In this document: in pieces, positions 1 to 4,947 of the stretch | How positions within the stretch are numbered: position 1 is the stretch's first letter | How the letters are laid out: every line of letters starts with the position of its first letter | NCBI GenBank assembly: GCA_021814855.1 | Contig: JAKAHQ010000098.1 | Location: forward strand, 1-5,127 | DNA: 5,127 nucleotides | Direction: 5' to 3' | Origin: Bacteroidota bacterium | GTDB taxonomy: Bacteria; Bacteroidota; Ignavibacteria; Ignavibacteriales; Melioribacteraceae | Translations under genes and position numbers: made by a program | Notes under the pieces: generated by a model | What the model was told of the DNA's origin: nothing | What the model saw: only the letters and a program-made list of their open reading frames with translations | Databases searched by the model: none

Positions 1-627
1 GTGCATGTTACGGCAGTTACCGAAGTTGATATGACTAAGATTTCTAATTTCATCGAAGCTAAGCGAGACGCGTTTGCCAACGAAGGCGTAAAACTAACTT
101 ACATGCCTTTCATTTCCTTCGCGGTAATAAGAGCGTTAAAAGAATTTCCGTTGATGAACGCGTCGATTGACGGGAATAACATTGTCGCTAAGAAATATAT
201 CAATCTTGGAATCGCAGTCGCCGTTGAACCGAACGGTTTGATTGTACCGAATATTAAAAATGCCGACGAGAAGAATATCCGCGGACTGGCCAAAGCAATA
301 GCTGATATTGGCAGCCGAGCAAGAAATAAAAAACTTGTTCCCGATGATGTGGTTGACGGAACATTTTCGATAACAAATTACGGTGTATTCGGTTCGTTGT
401 TTGGAACGCCGATTATTAACCAACCCGAAGTTGGAATTCTTGGCGTTGGCGCGGTAACTAAAAAACCGGTTGTAATTGAAAACAACGGCATTGAAAGCAT
501 CGCCATCAAGCCGATGATGTATTTATCGTTAAGTCATGATCACCGTTTGGTTGACGGCATGTTAGGTGGTAAATTTCTGAGGTCGGTTAAAAATATTTTG
601 GAAAATTTTGATATAAATATCGTATAA
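1..627 (+). CDS. Dihydrolipoamide acyltransferase (E2) catalytic domain, 5'-truncated by the window edge
   Basis: This is the C-terminal acyltransferase domain of a 2-oxoacid dehydrogenase E2 subunit, which transfers the acyl group from its lipoyl arm to CoA. Visible family features are EVDMTKI (residues 8-14), the core stretch TFSITNYGVFG (121-131), GTPIINQPEVGILGVG (135-150) and the catalytic HDHRLVDG (179-186). In the last motif H181 and D185 are the expected catalytic pair. The frame is open to the first base, and family members begin well upstream with lipoyl and peripheral-subunit-binding domains. The GTG at position 1 is therefore almost certainly an internal valine codon, and the lipoyl domain lies outside the window. 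The protein ends at the usual place for the family, shortly after the helix containing FLRSVKNILE. The substrate (pyruvate, 2-oxoglutarate or branched-chain oxoacid) cannot be decided from this fragment. lipA follows 96 nt downstream, which fits a lipoate-related cluster. Confidence 0.95.
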   Translation: MHVTAVTEVDMTKISNFIEAKRDAFANEGVKLTYMPFISFAVIRALKEFPLMNASIDGNNIVAKKYINLGIAVAVEPNGLIVPNIKNADEKNIRGLAKAIADIGSRARNKKLVPDDVVDGTFSITNYGVFGSLFGTPIINQPEVGILGVGAVTKKPVVIENNGIESIAIKPMMYLSLSHDHRLVDGMLGGKFLRSVKNILENFDINIV

Positions 628-629
628 CC

Positions 630-703
630 TTCCTCATGCTCTTATTCGCAATCTTGGACTTATCACACAGAAAGACTTAGAGCAAGAACAAGATCATGAG
701 GAA
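630..703 (+). repeat. Imperfect inverted repeat (long hairpin) between the E2 gene and lipA
   Basis: The arms TTCCTCATGCTCTT (630-643) and AAGATCATGAGGAA (690-703) are complementary at 13 of 14 positions, the only mismatch being C639 against T694. After one further mismatch, TTC 645-647 can pair with GAA 686-688. The loop is about 40 nt. No T tract follows (the next bases are AACTAAAAATAG), so this is not a standard intrinsic terminator. It could be an RNA processing or stabilising element between two cotranscribed genes, or a protein-binding palindrome. Its function is unknown. The same stretch can be read as a short out-of-frame peptide, described among the findings. Confidence 0.55.
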
Positions 704-723
704 AACTAAAAATAGAAAACACA

Positions 724-1629
724 ATGAAAATCAATCAGCACCAATTGGCATTTAAAGAAGAAACGGAAAAGAGCAGGGAAGAACTTGGCAAGAGACCGGA
801 CTGGTTGAAAGTTAGACTGCCCAGCGGACAAAATTATAAAGAAGTTTTTGAACTGATGCGCAAGTCCAAACTAAACACGGTCTGCGAAGAAGCAAGGTGT
901 CCAAATCTTGCCGAGTGTTGGAATAGAAAAACTGCTACATTTATGATTCTTGGCGATACTTGCACAAGAAGCTGCGGATTCTGCAATGTAAAACTTGGAA
1001 TGCCAAACGAGCTTGATCTTGATGAACCCCGCCGTGTTGCAGAATCTGTTGAAGCGCTCGGCTTGAAACACGTTGTTATTACTTCCGTTAACCGCGATGA
1101 ACTTAAAGACGGAGGAGCTTCAATATTTTCGGAATCCGTTAGATTGATTAGAGAAAAAATGCCCGACACGACTATTGAAATTCTAATTCCGGATTTCAAG
1201 GGTGAGGAGGATGCGTTTAACATCATCATGAAAAATCCGCCAGATATTCTTAACCACAATTTGGAAACCGTTAAACGGCTTTACCATGCTGTCCGTCCGC
1301 AGGCCAAGTATGAAAGAAGTCTCGAGGTTATAAGATGGTTCAAGGACAAAGGACTAAGAGCCAAAAGCGGGATAATGGTTGGAATTGGTGAGAACAACGA
1401 AGAAGTATTCGGAATTATAGAAGACTTGCATAACAACGGATGCGATATTATGACTATCGGTCAGTATCTCCAGCCTACCAAAAATCACCTACCGGTCCAC
1501 AGATACGTTACGTTGGAAGAATTCAAATCTTATAAAGACTATGGATTACAAATCGGCTTGAAAGCAGTAGAATCTTCGCCGCTTGTGCGAAGTTCTTATC
1601 ACGCAGATAGACATGCCGAGTTAGTTTAA
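724..1629 (+). CDS. lipA: Lipoyl synthase (radical SAM, LipA)
   Basis: Lipoyl synthase inserts sulfur at C6 and C8 of a protein-bound octanoyl group, using two SAM molecules and sacrificing an auxiliary [4Fe-4S] cluster as sulfur source. Both cluster-binding sets are intact: the LipA-specific CX4CX5C (C54, C59, C65 in CEEARCPNLAEC) and the radical SAM CX3CX2C (C80, C84, C87 in CTRSCGFC). The C-terminal RSSYHAD (289-295) contains the serine known to ligate the auxiliary cluster. Further family motifs are VITSVNRDELKDGGA, HNLETV, RPQAKYERSL and MTIGQYLQPTKNHLPV. The length of 301 aa is normal. ATG 724 is the first ATG in this frame after the in-frame TGA at 697-699. No good Shine-Dalgarno lies close by; GAGG at 698-701 is about 22 nt away. 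Neighbouring E2 catalytic sequence fits the role, since lipoylated E2 is the product user. I saw no lipB in the window. Confidence 0.98.
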   Translation: MKINQHQLAFKEETEKSREELGKRPDWLKVRLPSGQNYKEVFELMRKSKLNTVCEEARCPNLAECWNRKTATFMILGDTCTRSCGFCNVKLGMPNELDLDEPRRVAESVEALGLKHVVITSVNRDELKDGGASIFSESVRLIREKMPDTTIEILIPDFKGEEDAFNIIMKNPPDILNHNLETVKRLYHAVRPQAKYERSLEVIRWFKDKGLRAKSGIMVGIGENNEEVFGIIEDLHNNGCDIMTIGQYLQPTKNHLPVHRYVTLEEFKSYKDYGLQIGLKAVESSPLVRSSYHADRHAELV

Positions 1630-1697
1630 TGCCGGTTTTTACAATCATTTGGTAAGAAGCGTTTATCAAAATTTAAAAATTCATAATTGATTAGTCC

Positions 1698-1728
1698 CTT
1701 GCGGTTCCGTAAATTTTTTTTATTTTTG
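1698..1728 (+). promoter_or_regulatory. Candidate promoter with a TAnnTTTG -7 element
   Basis: TATTTTTG (1721-1728) fits the Bacteroidota -7 consensus TAnnTTTG fully. CTTG (1698-1701), 19 nt upstream, fits three of four bases of the -33 TTTG element. If it is used, a transcript would start near 1735 and give the oxidoreductase operon a leader of about 320 nt, ending with the hairpin at 1998-2029. The region is rich in T runs, so a chance match is quite possible, and use of this consensus in this organism is an assumption. Confidence 0.25.
1699..1721 (+). terminator. Weak candidate terminator downstream of lipA
   Basis: TTGCG (1699-1703) and CGTAA (1708-1712) form a 5-bp stem with one G-U pair around the loop GTTC. 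A T8 run (1714-1721) follows directly. The stem is short, and the site lies 70 nt after the lipA stop, so the call is tentative. The same bases overlap a candidate Bacteroidota-type promoter, and only one of the two readings may be right. Confidence 0.3.
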
Positions 1729-1740
1729 GAGTTAGAGGTC

Positions 1741-1757
1741 TGAGAAACGATTTCTCA
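1741..1757 (+). repeat. Short perfect hairpin in the lipA-oxidoreductase gap
   Basis: TGAGAAA (1741-1747) and TTTCTCA (1751-1757) form a perfect 7-bp stem around the 3-nt loop CGA. The following sequence is pyrimidine-rich (TTCTCTCCTTTT) but lacks a clean T tract. It could be a weak terminator for lipA or part of the leader structure of the next operon. No function can be assigned. Confidence 0.35.
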
Positions 1758-1997
1758 TTCTCTCCTTTTAATTCTCATTTATAAAAAAAACTGTGCATCG
1801 AATTCATACAAATTCATTTATAAAAATTGCCGTTGATAATTTGCGACTTAAACACGGAAAATATGATTAGGTTTATTCGGAAAGGGAATTGAATTTGGCA
1901 CGTTAGTTAGAAGAGGATAACATCTTCGACCTAAATGCGATGAAAAAAATTTTACTCGAACTACATAGACTAATACTAAAACAATCTTACTTTAAGG

Positions 1998-2029
1998 AAA
2001 GGTTATGGTGAAAACTATAACCTTTTTTT
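1998..2029 (+). terminator. Intrinsic terminator-like hairpin just upstream of the oxidoreductase operon (possible attenuator)
   Basis: AAAGGTTAT (1998-2006) pairs perfectly with ATAACCTTT (2017-2025). The stem extends by a G-U (2007/2016) and a G-C (2008/2015) pair to 11 bp around the 6-nt loop 2009-2014. Ts from 2023 to 2029 form the U tract. This is the classical shape of a Rho-independent terminator, yet it ends only 24 nt before the ATG of the first oxidoreductase gene and leaves little room for a promoter downstream of it. It may therefore act as an attenuator within a leader transcript, or end an upstream RNA while the operon promoter overlaps it. No antiterminator partner of convincing length was seen. 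Confidence 0.65.
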
Positions 2030-2053
2030 GTCTCATTAAACGAGGTAAAAACT

Positions 2054-2341
2054 ATGGCAAAAGTAAAAGGTGATATCATAATCGATATCGAAAAATGCAA
2101 AGGGTGCGAACTGTGCGCCGCTGCGTGCCCTCAGGAATCCCTCGAGCTTTCTCGAAAGTTAAATTCCAAAGGTTATCATTATATAGTTAAGATCGAGGAC
2201 AATTGCACCGGTTGCGTTAACTGCGCGCTGGTTTGTCCCGAAGGAATAATAAAGGTGTACCGCAAGACGGAAAAAAAGAAGGAACAAATAGCAACAATAA
2301 CTAACGTAACCGGAGATATGACAGTAACGGTGAACTCATGA
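2054..2341 (+). CDS. 2-oxoacid:ferredoxin oxidoreductase delta subunit (2x[4Fe-4S] ferredoxin, KorD/VorD-like)
   Basis: This 95-aa dicluster ferredoxin is the probable electron-transfer subunit, passing electrons from the TPP-containing catalytic subunits to soluble ferredoxin. It holds two CX2CX2CX3CP motifs: C15, C18, C21, C25 (KCKGCELCAAACP) and C51, C54, C57, C61 (NCTGCVNCALVCP). The spacing between them is typical of bacterial-type 2[4Fe-4S] domains. About 25 residues after the second motif form a lysine-rich stretch and then a polar, Thr/Val-rich tail. ATG 2054 is preceded by GAGG (2042-2045) at 8-nt spacing. The stop codon overlaps the start of the alpha subunit gene as ATGA, indicating translational coupling and a shared operon. 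Taken alone it could be any small ferredoxin; its position assigns the role. A terminator-like hairpin lies just upstream. Confidence 0.9.
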   Translation: MAKVKGDIIIDIEKCKGCELCAAACPQESLELSRKLNSKGYHYIVKIEDNCTGCVNCALVCPEGIIKVYRKTEKKKEQIATITNVTGDMTVTVNS

Positions 2342-3408
2342 AAGAACTAAAACTAATGAAGGGTAATGAAGCTTTAGCGGAAGCTGCAATCCGCGTCGGG
2401 TGCGACGGCTATTTTGGATATCCAATTACGCCTCAATCCGAAATATTGGAATACTTAACCCAGCACGCCGCGGCAAGAACCGGAATGGTTGTTCTTCAGG
2501 CCGAAAGCGAAGTAGCTTCGATCAATATGATCTACGGCGCGGCCGGAACCGGTAAAAAAGTTTTAACAACATCTTCTTCACCGGGTATCAGCTTAATGCA
2601 GGAAGGAATCTCATATATCGCTTGCGCGGAATTACCGTGCTTGATTGTAAATGTAGTTAGAGGCGGCCCGGGACTCGGCACCATCCAACCATCGCAAGGA
2701 GATTATTTTCAAGCCGTAAAGGGAGGCGGCCACGGCGATTATAGATTAATTGTGCTCGCTCCGTCTACAGTTCAGGAAATGGTGGATCATGTTAAGCTTG
2801 GCTTCGACCTCGCATTCAAATGGAAAAATCCTGTTATGATTCTCGCCGACGGAGCCCTTGGCCAGATGATGGAAAAGGTTGAGCTGTTTCCGCAAATACC
2901 GAGATCCAATGAAGTGCCGTCATGGGCTACAGTTGGTAAGCCGAAAAATCGCGAAAGAAATTATATTACTTCTTTGCACATGGAAGCCGAGGCAATGCAG
3001 GAAATCAATAATCATCTTCAAAATAAGTATAGAGCAATTGAAAAGGAAGAAACTCGCTTTGAGATGGTGAACTGTGACGATGCCGATATTATCTTAGTCG
3101 CTTTCGGATTAGTCGCAAGGATTTGCACTAAGGTAGCTCATCTTGCCCGCGAGAAAGGAATAAAAGTCGGAGTGTTCAGACCAATCACTTTATTCCCGTT
3201 TCCATACGATGAATTAAATAAATTATCCGGTAAGGTAAAAGGAATGCTTACAGTTGAAATGAATGCCGGTCAAATGGTGGAAGATGTTCGGCTGGCAGTC
3301 AACGGAAAAATTCCGGTAGAGTTTCTCGGCAGAATGGGCGGAGTAATTCCGTCGCCTGACGAAATTCTTCAAATGGTTGAAGAAAAATTTGTAGGAGAAA
3401 CCGTATGA
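2338..3408 (+). CDS. vorB: 2-oxoacid:ferredoxin oxidoreductase alpha subunit, VorB-type (3-methyl-2-oxobutanoate class likely)
   Basis: The alpha subunit of a CoA-acylating 2-oxoacid:ferredoxin oxidoreductase (oxoacid + CoA + oxidised ferredoxin to acyl-CoA + CO2 + reduced ferredoxin). The N-terminal part is the pyruvate-flavodoxin/ferredoxin oxidoreductase pyrimidine-binding domain, with GNEALAEAA (9-17), GYPITPQSE (27-35) and RGGPGLG (108-114) followed by QPSQGDYFQAVKGGGHGDY (117-135). The C-terminal transketolase-C-like domain carries VGVFRPITLFPFP (277-289) and EMNAGQMVEDVR (307-318). The length of 356 aa suits the short alpha subunits of multi-subunit enzymes. From family knowledge, PGLG in this loop is usual in proteins named VorB, whereas 2-oxoglutarate enzymes tend to carry GPSTG. 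The substrate remains inferred, and KorA is the alternative. It overlaps both neighbours by 4 nt (ATGA), so alpha should be made together with delta and beta. Confidence 0.93.
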   Translation: MKELKLMKGNEALAEAAIRVGCDGYFGYPITPQSEILEYLTQHAAARTGMVVLQAESEVASINMIYGAAGTGKKVLTTSSSPGISLMQEGISYIACAELPCLIVNVVRGGPGLGTIQPSQGDYFQAVKGGGHGDYRLIVLAPSTVQEMVDHVKLGFDLAFKWKNPVMILADGALGQMMEKVELFPQIPRSNEVPSWATVGKPKNRERNYITSLHMEAEAMQEINNHLQNKYRAIEKEETRFEMVNCDDADIILVAFGLVARICTKVAHLAREKGIKVGVFRPITLFPFPYDELNKLSGKVKGMLTVEMNAGQMVEDVRLAVNGKIPVEFLGRMGGVIPSPDEILQMVEEKFVGETV

Positions 3409-4238
3409 ACGAAAAAACTATGTTGGAAGAAGAAAAGCACTACGAACAGGTAATTGCAGAAGAGAGTGTTTGCACAAACGAAAATTTGGTTTTCGAGAAA
3501 ACTCCTGTTTTGTTGGATACACCAATGCATTACTGCCCGGGCTGCGGTCACGGTGTTGCTCATAGATTAATTGCCGAAGCAATTGATGAACTCGGCATTC
3601 AAGATAAAACAGTCGGGGTTGCACCTGTCGGCTGTTCCGTCTTCGCTTATAATTATTTAGATATAGATATGACTGAAGCCGCCCACGGCCGCGCATCCGC
3701 TGTGGCTACAGGTATTAAACGTGTACTTCCCGATAAATATGTTTTCTCGTATCAAGGCGACGGCGATCTTGCCGCTATCGGAACCGGAGAAACAATTCAC
3801 ACATGCAACCGCGGAGAAAATATTCTTATAGTATTTATTAATAACGGTATTTACGGAATGACCGGCGGTCAGATGGCGCCAACGACTTTGGTTGGAATGA
3901 AATCCACTACGACTCCGTTTGGACGAGAAGTTTCCGTAATGGGAAATCCTCTTAAGATAACAGAATTGGTTGCTCAACTGCCAGGAGTTTATTACTGCAC
4001 ACGTGTTGCGGTTAATAACCCGGTGAATGTTCGCAAAGCAAAAAAAGCAATCGTGAACGGATTTAAATATCAAGAACTTAATAAAGGATTAAGCTTTGTC
4101 GAGATAGTTAGCAATTGTCCTTCAAACTGGAAGATGACTCCCGTTGAAGCCAACAAGTGGATGGAAGAACACATGTTTCCGTTTTATCCTTTGGGGGATT
4201 TAAAGGTTCCGCCGAAGAACGATCAAGGAGGTAATTGA
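3405..4238 (+). CDS. 2-oxoacid:ferredoxin oxidoreductase beta subunit (TPP-binding, KorB/VorA-like)
   Basis: The beta subunit binds thiamine pyrophosphate and a proximal [4Fe-4S] cluster and carries out oxoacid decarboxylation with alpha. TPP/Mg binding is shown by GDGD (118-121) followed by NN (146-147), and GMTGGQMAPTT (151-161) is diagnostic of the family. Likely cluster ligands are C44 and C47 (YCPGCGHG), C77 (PVGCSVF) and C238 (SNCPSNW). Their spacing resembles that of known ferredoxin oxidoreductase beta subunits. The start at 3405 overlaps the alpha stop as ATGA, which favours it over ATG 3420 (Met6). With this start the protein has about 40 residues before YCPGC, acidic and glutamate-rich, apparently longer than in typical relatives. 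The gamma gene begins 1 nt after its stop. Confidence 0.95.
   Translation: MNEKTMLEEEKHYEQVIAEESVCTNENLVFEKTPVLLDTPMHYCPGCGHGVAHRLIAEAIDELGIQDKTVGVAPVGCSVFAYNYLDIDMTEAAHGRASAVATGIKRVLPDKYVFSYQGDGDLAAIGTGETIHTCNRGENILIVFINNGIYGMTGGQMAPTTLVGMKSTTTPFGREVSVMGNPLKITELVAQLPGVYYCTRVAVNNPVNVRKAKKAIVNGFKYQELNKGLSFVEIVSNCPSNWKMTPVEANKWMEEHMFPFYPLGDLKVPPKNDQGGN
4225..4232 (+). promoter_or_regulatory. Full Shine-Dalgarno of the gamma subunit, inside the beta gene
   Basis: AAGGAGGT is a full anti-16S-complementary ribosome binding site, 7 nt before ATG 4240. It lies within the last codons of the beta gene (encoding part of DQGGN). It is the strongest ribosome binding site in the window and fixes the gamma start. 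It also suggests that gamma, unlike alpha and beta with their ATGA overlaps, can be initiated efficiently on its own. Confidence 0.85.
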
Positions 4239-4239
4239 T

Positions 4240-4794
4240 ATGACTGAAGAAATTATTATTGCCGGATTTGGCGGACAAGGTGTTTTATCAATGGGACAAA
4301 TTCTCTGCTACGGTGGAGTAATAGAAGGCAAAGAGGTAAGCTGGATGCCCTCGTACGGACCGGAAATGAGAGGTGGAACCGCAAACTGTATTGCAATTAT
4401 TAGCGACACTAAAATCAGTTCACCGATAATTTCCAAATTCGACACCGTGATTGCGCTCAACCAGCCCTCGCTGGATAAATTCGAACATAGTGTAAAACCC
4501 GGCGGACTATTGATATACGAAGCCGGTACGATTCTAAATCCACCTAAAAGAACCGACATTGATATCGTTCCTATAGAAGCTTCGAATGAAGCGGCTAAAC
4601 TCGGCAACACAAAAGTTATGAACATGATTGTTCTCGGCGCCTTGTTAAAAAAGAAATCGGTAATATCGTTTGAAACTGCCGTGGAAGGATTGAAAAAAGT
4701 TCTTCCGGAAAGATATCATAAACTTATTCCTTTGAATAAATCCGCGATGGAAAAAGGAATGGAGTTAGCTGAAAAAATTACAGTTACAACTTAA
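4240..4794 (+). CDS. 2-oxoacid:ferredoxin oxidoreductase gamma subunit (KorC/VorC-like)
   Basis: The gamma subunit of the 2-oxoacid:ferredoxin oxidoreductase, corresponding to the pyruvate/ketoisovalerate oxidoreductase catalytic (gamma) domain, which contributes to CoA binding. The N-terminus has the glycine-rich nucleotide-binding-like GFGGQG (9-14) after a short beta strand. SYGPEMRGGTANC (38-50) is the most conserved block of the family. A later block, NTKVMNMIVLGALL (123-136), is also characteristic. At 184 aa the length is normal for a separate gamma subunit. The start follows the beta stop after 1 nt and is backed by the Shine-Dalgarno at 4225-4232. It is the last gene of the operon, with a strong hairpin terminator starting 21 nt after its stop. 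All four subunits (delta, alpha, beta, gamma) are intact, so the enzyme is predicted to be functional. Confidence 0.94.
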   Translation: MTEEIIIAGFGGQGVLSMGQILCYGGVIEGKEVSWMPSYGPEMRGGTANCIAIISDTKISSPIISKFDTVIALNQPSLDKFEHSVKPGGLLIYEAGTILNPPKRTDIDIVPIEASNEAAKLGNTKVMNMIVLGALLKKKSVISFETAVEGLKKVLPERYHKLIPLNKSAMEKGMELAEKITVTT

Positions 4795-4814
4795 CCTTCA
4801 TTTTTTATATAGTT

Positions 4815-4846
4815 ATGAAGGCTGCAATAAAGCAGCCTTCATGATT
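4815..4846 (+). terminator. Hairpin terminator of the oxidoreductase operon
   Basis: ATGAAGGCTGC (4815-4825) and GCAGCCTTCAT (4832-4842) form a perfect 11-bp stem with loop AATAAA. It can extend outward by four more pairs, two of them G-U, to 4811-4846. T-rich sequence follows (ATCTTTAATTCATTTTTTATTTT), although the T run is not immediately adjacent. Its position 20 nt after the gamma stop and before atpD supports a terminator that separates the two transcription units. Confidence 0.8.
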
Positions 4847-4885
4847 ATCTTTAATTCATTTTTTATTTTGATAACTCCCTCTCTT

Positions 4886-4917
4886 TTTGGAAATAACTCC
4901 TTTCTTTCCTAATTTTA
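4886..4917 (+). promoter_or_regulatory. Candidate atpD promoter (TTTG / TAnnTTT-type)
   Basis: TTTG (4886-4889) is followed after 20 nt by TAATTTTA (4910-4917), which matches 7 of 8 positions of the Bacteroidota -7 consensus TAnnTTTG at the right spacing. Transcription would start near 4924, giving a short leader of about 24 nt before the atpD ATG. It lies downstream of a terminator and upstream of a gene that needs its own promoter, which raises its plausibility. The taxonomic assumption and the T-rich background limit confidence. Confidence 0.4.
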
Positions 4918-4947
4918 CGGGCAAAAATTTTGAATTCAAGGAGAAAA

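Larger units (their letters stand above)
1630..2053. other. 424-bp AT-rich intergenic region with hairpins, no convincing gene
   Basis: This is the longest gap in the window and is clearly more AT-rich than the flanking genes. It contains a weak terminator-like element (1699-1721), a 7-bp hairpin (1741-1757), a 13-bp direct repeat TCATTTATAAAAA (1775-1787 and 1814-1826), a partial sigma-54-like motif (about 1895-1911) and a strong terminator-like hairpin (1998-2029). I found no ORF of meaningful length. The only short ORF that drew attention is 23 codons at 1940-2011, with no well-placed ribosome binding site. I do not recognise a known riboswitch or T-box here, but cannot exclude a structured RNA without a covariance-model search. 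Confidence 0.6.

Noticed and set aside
1..3. GTG at the first base as the true start of the acyltransferase
   Set aside because: The frame begins inside a conserved part of the E2 catalytic domain, and whole E2 proteins carry lipoyl and binding domains upstream. The codon is an internal valine at the window cut.
636..680. 14-codon ATG ORF in the E2-lipA spacer
   Set aside because: It is too short, without a ribosome binding site, and its ATG is part of the inverted repeat arm.
834..1259. 141-aa minus-strand ORF inside lipA
   Set aside because: It lies wholly within a strongly conserved gene on the other strand, shows no recognisable domain, and has no ribosome binding context.
1951..1979. 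TTTACT-17 nt-TACTAA as a sigma-70-type promoter
   Set aside because: Both hexamers match only partly. The transcript would start almost at the terminator-like hairpin, so I did not call it, though it cannot be excluded.
1630..2053. Riboswitch or T-box in the long gap
   Set aside because: I could not recognise a conserved core (such as a T-box TGGN motif with the usual partner elements). A covariance-model search would be needed to settle it.
2072..2089. Two GATATC palindromes 6 bp apart at the start of the delta gene
   Set aside because: They fall in codons for the conserved IIIDIE strand and are explained by isoleucine/aspartate codons. There is no further symmetry.
2879..3070. 63-aa plus-strand ORF in another frame of the alpha subunit
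   Set aside because: It is fully contained in a well-supported gene, has no recognisable motif and no translation signal.
3657..4073. 138-aa minus-strand ORF inside the beta subunit gene
   Set aside because: It is a shadow of the TPP-binding gene with no family motif and an unlikely composition (many Cys, His and Asn).
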